From positions 1 to 38,344 of the forward strand of contig RDOA01000035.1 of NCBI GenBank assembly GCA_011364925.1: 38,344 nt of DNA. The letters run 5' to 3'. A program made the position numbers and the translations under genes. How positions within the stretch are numbered: the first letter of the stretch is position 1; every line of letters starts with the position of its first letter. Source of the DNA: Promethearchaeota archaeon (GTDB taxonomy: Archaea > Asgardarchaeota > Lokiarchaeia > Sigyniarchaeales > SOKP01). Below, one piece after another: positions 15,314-23,482 of the stretch. The notes beneath the pieces were generated by a model. That model did not search any database and was not told where the DNA came from. It saw only the letters and a program-made list of their open reading frames with translations.

Positions 15314-15958
15314 GTGATAACAGTAAGAAAATTCATATCTCTACTTTCTGGAGGTTTAGATAGCCCAATTGCAGCGTATGTGATGATGCAAAGAGGGTTT
15401 ACACCAATTTTTCTCTCGTTGCTAACTTCAGACGATTACGAACAATCAATGAAAAATAAAGTTCTAAACATTGTAAAAATTCTATCCGGATTTACCCAGA
15501 ATGAACTGAAAATATATTTTATTAACCACGATAATAACTTGGAAGGATTTAAACAGGTATGCGACCGGAAATTGACCTGTATTTTATGTAAAAGATTAAT
15601 GATTAGGATTGCTCAACAAATTGGAAGATTAGAAGGCACTAATATAATAGTTACTGGAGACATTCTGGGAGAACAAGCCAGCCAAACTTTGGACAATTTA
15701 TACTCATACCAAAATGTAATCCAAGATTTCATCCTTATCCGACCTTTAATAGGATGGGACAAACAGGAAGTAATTGATCTTAATAAAAAAATAGGGTTGT
15801 ATAAAATTTCTTCAGAAGCTTCAGCGGGATGTAAGTATAATCCTCAATACCCCGAAACTCACGCGAAATTATCTGAAGTTGAGGATTCAGAAAAAAAAGT
15901 TAATATTCCAAATCTAGTGAAAAAATCTGTTAATGATGCAGAAGTATTAAAATTTTAG
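15314..15958 (+). CDS. ThiI-like PP-loop tRNA thiolase lacking the THUMP module
   Basis: About 214 residues. The PP-loop ATP motif SLLSGGLDSPIAAYVM starts within 15 residues of the N-terminus, followed by LTCILCKRLMIRIA, VTGDILGEQASQTLDNL, RPLIGWDKQEVI and GLYKISSEASAGCKYNP. These are the blocks of the ThiI catalytic domain, which makes 4-thiouridine in tRNA. The NFLD and THUMP RNA-binding domains and the rhodanese domain are absent. Three cysteines (C-x2-C plus GCKYNP) match those that archaeal ThiI proteins use for sulfur or Fe-S chemistry. GTG 15314 is preferred because an upstream ATG (15278) would overlap the YkgJ gene. RNA recognition would need a partner. Confidence 0.8.
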   Translation: MITVRKFISLLSGGLDSPIAAYVMMQRGFTPIFLSLLTSDDYEQSMKNKVLNIVKILSGFTQNELKIYFINHDNNLEGFKQVCDRKLTCILCKRLMIRIAQQIGRLEGTNIIVTGDILGEQASQTLDNLYSYQNVIQDFILIRPLIGWDKQEVIDLNKKIGLYKISSEASAGCKYNPQYPETHAKLSEVEDSEKKVNIPNLVKKSVNDAEVLKF

Positions 15959-16339
15959 GTTTAAATCTTCAACCAGAGTATCAAAATCCTCATTTTCTAA
16001 CTCCAACTCATTAAAATCATTTAAACCTTCACAAATCGCTTGAGCAACTAGGTGTTTACAGAAATTTCTAGCTCGCGCTATTACAACATTCTTATAAAAA
16101 TCCTGGCAAGAGCAATATAATCTTGGATATATCATGTGTTCACAATTTTTTCCTAAAGCTACCCAAACAACGCGATTCGAAGGTTTGTAATAATATTTCG
16201 TAATCCCTTTTTTTATTACTTCTAAAACTTTTTCAACTTTCCCTGGAAATATTGAATCTATAAGGCTAATTAACTCGTCATCTATAGCACTTTTGTTTTT
16301 AGCCTTTAAATAAATATCAAATAATAAATCTTTAGACAT
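15947..16339 (-). CDS. SWIM zinc-finger protein
   Basis: 130 residues. A helical N-terminus is followed by a strand YYKPSNRVVWVAL and then the SWIM signature C-x-C-x(n)-C-x-H in YCSCQDFYKNVVIARARNFCKHLVAQAI. An acidic tail ends the protein. Small archaeal SWIM proteins have been linked to RadA-type recombination (Sws1-like), but no recombinase is nearby. The 3' end overlaps the ThiI-like gene by 12 bp in convergent orientation. Confidence 0.8.
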   Translation of the reverse strand: MSKDLLFDIYLKAKNKSAIDDELISLIDSIFPGKVEKVLEVIKKGITKYYYKPSNRVVWVALGKNCEHMIYPRLYCSCQDFYKNVVIARARNFCKHLVAQAICEGLNDFNELELENEDFDTLVEDLNLKF

Positions 16340-16388
16340 TTGATTATCATATAGTAATTATAATAGATAAATAAAAAGGATCTAAAGT

Positions 16389-17693
16389 TTGTACAATATT
16401 TTATATTTCCCTACGAGATATTATCCTGCAATATCTGGAGCAGAATTCTACATCCAAAGCATTGCCGAGATTTTTTACTTTAAATACAAATACGAGGTAA
16501 ACATCTTTACTTCCAATGCAATTGATTTTAAAGGATTAAGGGAATCGAAAGGAAAAGTTATAAACATCGGAGAAAAATACTACAATTGCGTAAATAATTT
16601 AAAAATTATGCGTTTTCCTGTTAACTATAACATTTCTTTAGATGACAAACTAAACTATGTAAAAAAAATTCCGTCTTACAAGGATTTAGGATTATCTGAC
16701 GAGTGTCTAACAGAATATTTAAGGAATGGGCCTTACTTGGAAACCTTACTTGAAGACCTAAAACGCTTCACTAACATATCAATTGATCTGGTTCACTCAT
16801 GTTTTTACCCCTATTTTAACATAATCATGGCTTTAATGATAGGAAAACTTGCCAATAAACCAGCAATTTGTACCCCCTTCTTCCATTTTTCAAATCCTAG
16901 ATACCTCAACAAGTTCTATTTCGAACCGTTACAAAAATTTGATAAGATTGTTGCTTGCACTCATCTTGAAAAGAAGATACTAGTAGAACAACTTAATATT
17001 CCTGAAGAAAAAATACAAGTTATTTCTATGGGTGTTGACTACAAGAAATTTACTTCACCTGTGAAACAGAAAAATAAAAGTTTCAATTTCAAACAAAAAT
17101 ATTTTAAGTCAAACGAAAAAAATTATAAAATGGTACTTTTCTGCGGGTATAAAAATTACGAGAAAGGGGCAATTTCGATATTGAAAACTATTCCTTACAT
17201 CTTAAAAAAACATAAAAAAGTCTATTTTGTTTTTATTGGACCTTCTACACTTGCGTTTAATAGAGAATTAGCTAAAATTCAAAGAGATCTTGACATTCGC
17301 GTAATAAATTTAACCCCAGACAATTTAACTGGGTATTATGATGCAAAAAAAATAGCAGCTTTTAACGAAACTGATGTTTTCTTGATGCCTAGTCGAAGCG
17401 ACGCTTACGGCATTGCATTTTTAGAAGCTTGGGCTTCAAGCAAACCGGTTATTGGTGCTAACATAGGGGCAACACCAGAGGTTATTAGAGAAAACATTGA
17501 CGGGTTACTTGTTAGATTTGACGATCCTATTGACATCGCTGATAAGATTGTAACGCTACTAAAAAAAAAGCGCTTAAGGAGAACTTTAGGTTCAAATGGG
17601 AAAGAAAAAGTTGAAAAAAATCTCTCTTGGGATGAGATTGCAAAAAAAACAAACAAAATGTACCAACAATTAATATATAAACAAGAGGATTAA
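16389..17693 (+). CDS. Family-4-type glycosyltransferase
   Basis: 434 residues, GT-B fold. The N-terminal domain reads YFPTRYYPAISGAEFYIQSIAEIF and includes VHSCFYP. The C-terminal donor domain has FCGYKNYEKGAISIL and the GT4 hallmark FLMPSRSDAYGIAFLEAWASSKPVIGANIGATPEVI, with the E-x7-E pair at the nucleotide-sugar site. It probably transfers a sugar in cell-envelope or glycolipid synthesis; donor and acceptor are unknown. The start is TTG at 16389, preceded by AAGGA. The next gene follows after one base, so the two form an operon. Confidence 0.88.
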   Translation: MYNILYFPTRYYPAISGAEFYIQSIAEIFYFKYKYEVNIFTSNAIDFKGLRESKGKVINIGEKYYNCVNNLKIMRFPVNYNISLDDKLNYVKKIPSYKDLGLSDECLTEYLRNGPYLETLLEDLKRFTNISIDLVHSCFYPYFNIIMALMIGKLANKPAICTPFFHFSNPRYLNKFYFEPLQKFDKIVACTHLEKKILVEQLNIPEEKIQVISMGVDYKKFTSPVKQKNKSFNFKQKYFKSNEKNYKMVLFCGYKNYEKGAISILKTIPYILKKHKKVYFVFIGPSTLAFNRELAKIQRDLDIRVINLTPDNLTGYYDAKKIAAFNETDVFLMPSRSDAYGIAFLEAWASSKPVIGANIGATPEVIRENIDGLLVRFDDPIDIADKIVTLLKKKRLRRTLGSNGKEKVEKNLSWDEIAKKTNKMYQQLIYKQED

Positions 17694-17694
17694 A

Positions 17695-18915
17695 ATGAAA
17701 ACGATATCGGGAAATCCTTATTTAACCAAAAAGGATGGAGCTTTGCTCATAGATAATATTTCACTCAATGAACTTCTGAAAACTTATTCTACTCCTTTTA
17801 TGATATTTTTAGAAAATAGAATTAGAAACAACATTACCACCTTTCTTAAAGTTTTTGAATCTGCTTTTAATAACGCTCAATGTTTTTACTCTTTCAAGGC
17901 TAATTTCCTTCCGGAGATTTGTAACATTGTCCAATCTGAAGGGTTAGGTGCCGAATTAATTGGATTACCAGAATTGAAGTTAGCCCTAAAACTGAATTTT
18001 CCACCAGAGAAGATAATTGTCGGCGGACCTTATTTACCTCAACAACTTATTGAAAAATGCGTTAAAGAAGAAGTCAAAGAAATAGTCGTGTACAATCTGA
18101 ACGATTTAGTTAGAATAAATAGAATCGCTAAAAAACACAATCATATCCAAAAGATTTGCTTAAGAATTATGAATCAAAAATACGGAGCTAAATTAGGCAT
18201 TTACCTAAACCAAATAAATGTGAACAAGTTAAAAGAAATAACTAAAGAATGCGAACACCTTCGAATTACTACACTATTATCTCACTATTCTTCTCAAATG
18301 AATAATTCTGAGTTATTCACTAAAAATCTGAAAGTCATTTTAGACAATGCAAAAATTTTGTTCAATGCTGGTATTAAAGTAGAAAACATAAACTTGGGTG
18401 GAGGATTTCCCGAAGCTGCAATAATGCCAGAGAATCAGTTGAGAGAACTTGCTAAGAAGATAAAATCGCTTATAAATAATTTTGAGTTTAATTTCAATAG
18501 CATATATTTTGAACCCGGGCGTTATTTAGTTGGAGATGCTGGGTTGCTTATTGCTAAAATTATTAATATTACTGAAGATAGATGGATTTTCCTAAATGTA
18601 GGTAATCATATTTGCCCCAAATTTGCAAAATCTTCTATGAGGTTTTATAACGCTTCTAGAATTGAGGAACCACATAAATTTAAAACATCAATAGCGGGTA
18701 TTATTCCAACTGATCAAGATGTGTTAGCCAAAGATTACTTCTTTACCAACGACTTAAAGGAAGGAGATTTAGTTGTTATAACAAATGTAGGTGCCTATAA
18801 CCTAACTTTTTCTAACCGATTTCCTTATCTCCTTCCCAACGTAATACTTGTTAAAGATATAACTGCTATAAATATTTTCAATCCTTCTGTAAATCATGAT
18901 TTTTCTATCAATTAA
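17695..18915 (+). CDS. Fold-type III PLP protein (LysA/ornithine decarboxylase-like) lacking the catalytic Cys
   Basis: 406 residues. It has the LysA-like alanine-racemase barrel: CFYSFKANFLPEI with the PLP lysine at residue 68, SHYSSQM, the glycine loop NLGGGFP, YFEPGRYLVGDAG and, near the C-terminus, GDLVVITNVGAYNLTFSNRFP. In decarboxylases the block before VLAKD reads P-x-C-E-S-x-D with the catalytic Cys; here it reads IPTDQDVLAKD, so the Cys is replaced. Ordinary diaminopimelate decarboxylase activity is therefore doubtful. A related carrier-bound or amino-sugar substrate, or a PLP carrier role, is possible. It begins one base after the glycosyltransferase stop, so both probably act on the same product. 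Confidence 0.8.
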   Translation: MKTISGNPYLTKKDGALLIDNISLNELLKTYSTPFMIFLENRIRNNITTFLKVFESAFNNAQCFYSFKANFLPEICNIVQSEGLGAELIGLPELKLALKLNFPPEKIIVGGPYLPQQLIEKCVKEEVKEIVVYNLNDLVRINRIAKKHNHIQKICLRIMNQKYGAKLGIYLNQINVNKLKEITKECEHLRITTLLSHYSSQMNNSELFTKNLKVILDNAKILFNAGIKVENINLGGGFPEAAIMPENQLRELAKKIKSLINNFEFNFNSIYFEPGRYLVGDAGLLIAKIINITEDRWIFLNVGNHICPKFAKSSMRFYNASRIEEPHKFKTSIAGIIPTDQDVLAKDYFFTNDLKEGDLVVITNVGAYNLTFSNRFPYLLPNVILVKDITAINIFNPSVNHDFSIN

Positions 18916-18970
18916 AATCCAAAGAAGATAGAATATAGCTATCGTATAAATTCTCTCTCTTTTTTAGGAC

Positions 18971-18978
18971 TTTAAATA
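18971..18978 (+). promoter_or_regulatory. TATA box of nonapeptide gene D
   Basis: TTTAAATA preceded by AGGAC, 56 nt before the ATG of micro-gene D. It gives the shortest leader of the four (about 30 nt). Confidence 0.55.
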
Positions 18979-19033
18979 GGTTTTTTGAGTTAATATATTG
19001 ATTCAAAAATTTATATATACAGGAGTGAGATAA

Positions 19034-19063
19034 ATGCCTGGTGAACTAGGAACATTTCCTTAA
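19034..19063 (+). CDS. Nonapeptide micro-gene D, MPGELGTFP
   Basis: ATG CCT GGT GAA CTA GGA ACA TTT CCT TAA encodes MPGELGTFP. AGGAGTGAGATAA precedes the ATG, with GTGA 9 nt before it. Against copies B and C, position 4 is Glu for Asp, GGA/GGT is synonymous, and position 8 stays hydrophobic. The 313-bp gap between the decarboxylase-like gene and ftsZ holds only this unit, its TATA box and a T-rich terminator. The same architecture 12.5 kb from the other three copies shows a dispersed family rather than a local tandem duplication. Confidence 0.72.
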   Translation: MPGELGTFP

Positions 19064-19105
19064 TTAAATTTATTTACATTGTTATATTTTTCTCTTTCTT
19101 TATTA
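19064..19105 (+). terminator. T-rich termination region after nonapeptide gene D
   Basis: No strong hairpin is visible, but TATTTTTCTCTTTCTTT at 19085-19101 is the type of T-rich tract that stops archaeal RNA polymerase. Confidence 0.4.
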
Positions 19106-19228
19106 ATATAAATAAATTCCCTAGAGCTTTCCCAGATATTTTGTAGGTAATATGTGAATATCATATTAATTCTAATTTTTTGTTTTTATTATTTCTATAA
19201 CTAAAATAATACGATCTGATGTTTTTTA

Positions 19229-20341
19229 ATGGAATCTCTAATAAGAAACGCTAAAAAACGAGATGTGGTTAGACCGGTTCGAGAGAATTTTGGATACGCT
19301 AATATAAAAATAGTAGGTTGTGGAGGAGCCGGAAATAATACGATAAATCGCTTAATGAAAATCGGGATAAGGGGTGCTAAGTGCGTAGCTGTGAATACAG
19401 ACCTTCAACACTTAGACAGTGTGGAATCTCATGTAAAAATGTTAATAGGAAAAAACTTAACACGTGGTTTAGGTGCTGGAGGGAATCCAGATATTGGTCG
19501 TGCGGCAGCAGAAGAATCACGAGAGGATATAACAAAAGTATTGAGAGAAGCAAACTTAGTATTTATTACATGCGGCGAAGGGGGTGGAACTGGAACTGGA
19601 AGCGCCCCTATAATAGCAGAAGTTGCCAAACTTGAGGGAGCGATAGTAGTTGGCGTGGTTACATTACCTTTTGATACCGAAATTGGGAGAATCGATAAAG
19701 CTCAAATTGGTCTTACCGAATTGAAAAAGTACGCAGATACATTAGTTGTTATCGACAACAATCGCTTATTAGATATTGCTCCAGATCTTCCAATAATAGA
19801 AGCATTCAGCGTCGCGGACGAAGTTTTAGCAACAATGGTCAAGGGAATAACAGAGACAATATCGTTACCATCACTTATAAACTTAGATTTTGCTGATGTC
19901 AGAACCATTTTGAGCACTGGGGGTGTAGCTATTGTAGGGGTAGGTGAATCAGGAGATAAGGATAACCGTGTAGAAGATGCTATCGAAGACGCACTTAACT
20001 CGCCTTTGTTAGATGTCTCCATCGATGGTGCAAAAGGGGCGTTAATTCATATATGTGGAGGAAATGATATGACTCTTGCGGAAGCAAATTCTGTAGCTAA
20101 AAAGATATCTGAAAAAATGGATGTAAACAATGCTATGGTGATATGGGGCGCTAGAGTTAATGACGAATTTGAGGGATATTTAAGAGTTATGCTCCTCATA
20201 ACGGGTATTAAATCTCCTCAAATTTTTGGAAAAAGTATATCAAGTCTTCCTTCTTTTGGTAGCACTGATTTACCCAAAAGCGTTAATGGGAGTAAATTGT
20301 CTAGCGACATTTTAAATATTAAAGAGCTTTCAGTTGATTAA
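19229..20341 (+). CDS. ftsZ: Cell-division GTPase FtsZ
   Basis: 370 residues. It polymerises with GTP at the division site. The N-terminal GTPase domain has KIVGCGGAGNNTINRL and VNTDLQHLD, then the tubulin signature GEGGGTGTGSAP (residues 116-127) and VTLPFDTE. The T7-type segment NLDFADVRTIL includes the catalytic Asp that completes the neighbouring subunit's site. The C-terminal domain has GGNDMTLAEANSVAKKI and VIWGARVND. The short, poorly conserved tail would bind partners. An unknown 119-residue gene follows after 40 bp. Confidence 0.95.
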   Translation: MESLIRNAKKRDVVRPVRENFGYANIKIVGCGGAGNNTINRLMKIGIRGAKCVAVNTDLQHLDSVESHVKMLIGKNLTRGLGAGGNPDIGRAAAEESREDITKVLREANLVFITCGEGGGTGTGSAPIIAEVAKLEGAIVVGVVTLPFDTEIGRIDKAQIGLTELKKYADTLVVIDNNRLLDIAPDLPIIEAFSVADEVLATMVKGITETISLPSLINLDFADVRTILSTGGVAIVGVGESGDKDNRVEDAIEDALNSPLLDVSIDGAKGALIHICGGNDMTLAEANSVAKKISEKMDVNNAMVIWGARVNDEFEGYLRVMLLITGIKSPQIFGKSISSLPSFGSTDLPKSVNGSKLSSDILNIKELSVD

Positions 20342-20381
20342 CTTCGTTTTTCGTACTCCTTTTTAAACTTATTTTGATAAT

Positions 20382-20741
20382 ATGTGTATGGATCGGAAAT
20401 ATAGTTTTGAAACTCAAAAAGAAATTAATACAGTTTTAGCGAGCTTTAACGAGTGGAAAAACTTATTTTCTATTAAAGTAGACTACTTCTACGAAGGATG
20501 GGGGATTTACTTGAAAGAAAAAAGCTTATATCCAAGAAGTATAGTGATTTTCAAGTCTTATTCAGAAAACAATTACGCAATTAAGAGTTTTGAAATACAC
20601 ACTAACAAAGGAAAAGAAATATATAAAGAACTTTACGTTAACGAGAATATTACCACTATGTCAGAGCTTTACACTGAAGTAAAAGAAATAATTTACGGGA
20701 AAGACATTCTGGGGTCAATTTCAAGCATTAGACAGGATTAA
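20382..20741 (+). CDS. Unknown 119-residue protein downstream of ftsZ
   Basis: The sequence alternates strands and charged helices (FYEGWGIYLKEKSLYP, SIVIFKSYSENNYAIKSFEIH, IYKELYVNENITTMSELYTEVKEIIYG). It is a small soluble alpha/beta protein with no metal-binding cluster or membrane segment. It lies 40 bp after ftsZ on the same strand, so co-transcription is likely. The start could be ATG 20382 or the in-frame ATG at 20388. No family recognised. Confidence 0.6.
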   Translation: MCMDRKYSFETQKEINTVLASFNEWKNLFSIKVDYFYEGWGIYLKEKSLYPRSIVIFKSYSENNYAIKSFEIHTNKGKEIYKELYVNENITTMSELYTEVKEIIYGKDILGSISSIRQD

Positions 20742-20777
20742 AAAGAGAGAATAATCATAAAACAAGGTTTTGAAATG

Positions 20778-21335
20778 TTAAAATTGAGGTTTATATAATT
20801 CCCTAAACTCTTCTTTCTTCTTTTCATTATACTTATTCTCTAAGAATTTAAATACTGAGTGGTGAGGCATCCCACTCAATAACATATTAACAGCCCTTCT
20901 TGCGATTTGCAAATTTTCATATTCTGCTATGATTGAGACCGTTTTTCCATAAACAGAAACATAACTCTCTGCGAACCTTTCTATTGCTTTACGCATTTCT
21001 CCATTTCGACCGATTATTCTTCCCTTTAGTCTCTTTATCTTCTTCTCAGACTTCCCTAACAAGTCGTACAAGTTAAAAACTTCTATATCAAATGTTTCAT
21101 CTAACAACTTCATAGCTTTTACGGGATTAAAACCTCTATTAATTGCGTTGACAACTTTTTGTGCCGTAAAAATGTTAAGTGGATTGTAATTTGAATGTCC
21201 AATCACAGGTTTCACTTCACAATCACCAGTTTTACTGTCCAAAACAATTTGAACGCCTAGAGTCTCTTCGATGTCTCCTTTTGTTTCTCCATTTTTTCCA
21301 ATAAGTACAGCAATTCTATTCTTTCCGATCTTCAT
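20778..21335 (-). CDS. Pno1/Dim2-like KH-domain RNA-binding protein
   Basis: 185 residues. Two KH domains: IAVLIGKNGETKGDIEETLGVQIVLDS (degenerate first repeat) and LKGRIIGRNGEMRKAIERFAESYVSVYGKTVSIIA (GxxG loop GRNG). The pattern AQKVVNAINRGFNPVKAMKLLDE between them, and ARRAVNMLLSGMPHHSVFKFLE at the end, are characteristic of archaeal Pno1 homologues (COG1094). In eukaryotes Pno1 acts in small-subunit 18S rRNA 3'-end maturation. Here it is the last gene of a minus-strand group with rio1 and nmd3, which supports a ribosome-assembly role. Confidence 0.9.
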   Translation of the reverse strand: MKIGKNRIAVLIGKNGETKGDIEETLGVQIVLDSKTGDCEVKPVIGHSNYNPLNIFTAQKVVNAINRGFNPVKAMKLLDETFDIEVFNLYDLLGKSEKKIKRLKGRIIGRNGEMRKAIERFAESYVSVYGKTVSIIAEYENLQIARRAVNMLLSGMPHHSVFKFLENKYNEKKKEEFRELYKPQF

Positions 21336-21384
21336 AATACCATTTTTAAACTAATATCTTCAATAATGAACCGTAGTTTTTTAT

Positions 21385-22245
21385 CTAATCTAAATTAATT
21401 ACCTCGTAATAAAAATCTTCGGGATTTGGTACCTCTACTCCAATTTTTTCAAAATAATTAAAGATGTTCGTAATATCTCTAGCCAGATAAATTTCTGCCT
21501 TTGGGTGATGAATGGTTACTGCTTGTGATATATCAATTATTACTGGCTTTTGGTTGTGATAAAGGATATTAAACTCAGACAAATCTCCGTGCACTAAACT
21601 CGCCTTTTGATACAAACCTTTAATAAAATAAAGGATCTCATTTAATAGATTAACTGGATCTTTTGGTTCTTTAACTTCCTTTAATATGGGGGCTGGAATC
21701 GATTCAAACCCGATATATTCCATGATTAAAAGGTTATTTTTCACATAAATTGGCTCTGGTACGCTCAAACCTGCCTTATATGCTCTTTTAAGATTTTTAT
21801 ACTCTTTACTTGCCCATAGATATATGATTTTTGATACATTGTTTGGTACTTTCTTAAATCTTGGATCTCCGATTATATAATTTCTCATCCATTTTGAAGT
21901 ATTAGTATCGATTTTGTATATTTTTACTGCATACTCTTCATTATTTGGACTGTAAGCAAGATATACATTTGCCTCTTTCCCCGCAGAGATAATTCCTTCG
22001 ATTCGGTCTATAGTACCAGCTTTTAATAAATTATTCAGTTGAAAATATATTCTTTCATCTAATACAGAATCTACTGTAGCCCGTTTTTTTGTTTGATCCA
22101 CTTTTTTAATTCGTTTAAAATCGATTTTTTTCTTTTCTAAATCGTCCAAATCCTTGTCAAATTTATCAATAGCATCATATTCATCAACTCCATTTTCAGA
22201 ATCGTCATCTTTATCACCTGAAAATTCTTCTTGTTTCTTATCCAT
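21385..22245 (-). CDS. rio1: RIO1-type serine kinase/ATPase
   Basis: 286 residues. The kinase-like core has GIISAGKEANVYLAY (nucleotide loop with STGKEA-like sequence), AVKIYKIDT (ATP lysine), RAYKAGLSVPEPI, the catalytic loop LVHGDLSEFNIL and the metal-binding VIIDISQAV. HGDLSEFN and IDISQ distinguish Rio1 from Rio2. The acidic N-terminal 80 residues are probably disordered. Rio1 acts in late small-ribosomal-subunit maturation. It starts immediately after the nmd3 stop (0 bp gap). Confidence 0.94.
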   Translation of the reverse strand: MDKKQEEFSGDKDDDSENGVDEYDAIDKFDKDLDDLEKKKIDFKRIKKVDQTKKRATVDSVLDERIYFQLNNLLKAGTIDRIEGIISAGKEANVYLAYSPNNEEYAVKIYKIDTNTSKWMRNYIIGDPRFKKVPNNVSKIIYLWASKEYKNLKRAYKAGLSVPEPIYVKNNLLIMEYIGFESIPAPILKEVKEPKDPVNLLNEILYFIKGLYQKASLVHGDLSEFNILYHNQKPVIIDISQAVTIHHPKAEIYLARDITNIFNYFEKIGVEVPNPEDFYYEVINLD

Positions 22246-23166
22246 CTATTCCTCCCCTGTCACTTTCTTAATTACGAGTTTCTCATCAAAGAAATAGGAA
22301 AAATTTTTTACATTTTTAGTCAATTTTTCGTCTCTTAATATAACTTTATTTTTAGTTAAATTCTCTACAAAGTACTTTGAATCATTGATAAGAATATATT
22401 CATTTTTATTAAATGGGAGAAATTTCATCAGCGCTTTCAACCTATAGATATTTCTTCCCCTTTGGATGTCTCTTCCAACTAACTTTTTGGTTCTTTTTAG
22501 AATAAAAAAAAATTTTGATTTAATATGCGATATTATATGGTTTAACAACTCATTTGTGCTTAAATAGAGATCTACTCCCAAATTTTGGTCTTCGACTTTA
22601 GCAATGTATTGTTTATCGTCTTTGCTAAAAAGATTCTCAACGAACAAGGAAATATCGTCTAATGCATCCTTAATAACATCAAATTGATTCTTATCACTGA
22701 CGCGTAGTTGAAGAATCGACAAAAAGTGCATTCCCCCTCTTAAATTACTACAATTCTTACATAACTCATAATCAATAGTTACTTTTAGCGTTTCTTGGTG
22801 AGTAAAACTACGATTTTTTACCATCTTTCCTGTAACTGTGACTTCTACAGAATTTAAAAGATTTCTGGTTGAATACATAAAATTATTAAATGAGAATGAA
22901 AAATCGATTAAACCTTGCTTAATATAATGCTTTAGCAGAAATCGGTTTAGAACATCTTCAATTATAAGAAGAGTATCATTTTCAGAAGGCTCATACCACT
23001 CTTCTTTCTTTGAATATTTAAAGCAGTCGTTACATAGCTTAAAATTGTAGCTTTTAGGTAACTCAAATAAAGGGTTTTCTTTTAAATAACAATTGAAGCA
23101 CATACCAAAATGAGGTGCACTTTCATCTAGTTCTGAACCGCAAATCGCGCAAAATCTGTGAGGCAT
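22246..23166 (-). CDS. nmd3: Nmd3-family ribosome biogenesis protein
   Basis: 306 residues. The N-terminal zinc-binding region has FCAICGSELDES...CFNCYL and KLCNDCFKY. The central part carries VTIDYELCKNCSNLRGGMHFLSILQLRV, the hallmark CxxC...R-G-G-[YM]-x-x-[AS]-I-L-Q-L-R of Nmd3. The C-terminal OB/SH3-like region ends in basic strands. Eukaryotic Nmd3 escorts the large subunit; archaeal forms, shorter and without export signals, are thought to act in large-subunit assembly. The start overlaps the DUF424 stop (TAATG), indicating translational coupling. Confidence 0.9.
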   Translation of the reverse strand: MPHRFCAICGSELDESAPHFGMCFNCYLKENPLFELPKSYNFKLCNDCFKYSKKEEWYEPSENDTLLIIEDVLNRFLLKHYIKQGLIDFSFSFNNFMYSTRNLLNSVEVTVTGKMVKNRSFTHQETLKVTIDYELCKNCSNLRGGMHFLSILQLRVSDKNQFDVIKDALDDISLFVENLFSKDDKQYIAKVEDQNLGVDLYLSTNELLNHIISHIKSKFFFILKRTKKLVGRDIQRGRNIYRLKALMKFLPFNKNEYILINDSKYFVENLTKNKVILRDEKLTKNVKNFSYFFDEKLVIKKVTGEE

Positions 23167-23465
23167 TAAAACATCATTTTTATTGCCATTGGAATATTAT
23201 TTATCTTTCTCACTCCCTCTTTTGGCAGGAGTTGTAAAGCTATTGCCTTATTAGTGATATTTTCACCTACGATATTAAAGTACGACGCTTCTTTTAGAAT
23301 CTCTGCTGCTTGATCTATGTGTAAGAGTTCTCCCCCAAAAAATTTGGAGTTAATTTCAATCCTTAAATTCCCCTCAACATAAATTTGATCTAATAAGTCC
23401 TCATCGCAACAAGCGACAGTCTCAATGTCATTTCTTCTATGAATTTTAAGGTATACTTTCATCAT
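23166..23465 (-). CDS. DUF424 family protein
   Basis: About 100 residues from the ATG at 23465 (ATG at 23462 also in frame). The sequence MKVYLKIHRRND, ACCDEDLLDQIYVEGNLRIEINSKFFGGELL, AAEILKEASYFNIVGE and AIALQLLP covers the whole archaeal DUF424 family (COG2412). The family recurs next to aIF2-beta in archaea; its function is not established. The longer frame back to 23525 overlaps the aIF2-beta gene and lacks family similarity, so the later start is preferred, leaving 17 bp between the genes. Confidence 0.88.
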   Translation of the reverse strand: MMKVYLKIHRRNDIETVACCDEDLLDQIYVEGNLRIEINSKFFGGELLHIDQAAEILKEASYFNIVGENITNKAIALQLLPKEGVRKINNIPMAIKMMF

Positions 23466-23482
23466 CACACAATATTTTACAT

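Noticed and set aside
17405-17656. Minus-strand ORF inside the glycosyltransferase
   Set aside because: It is antisense to the conserved GT4 signature and has no family features of its own.
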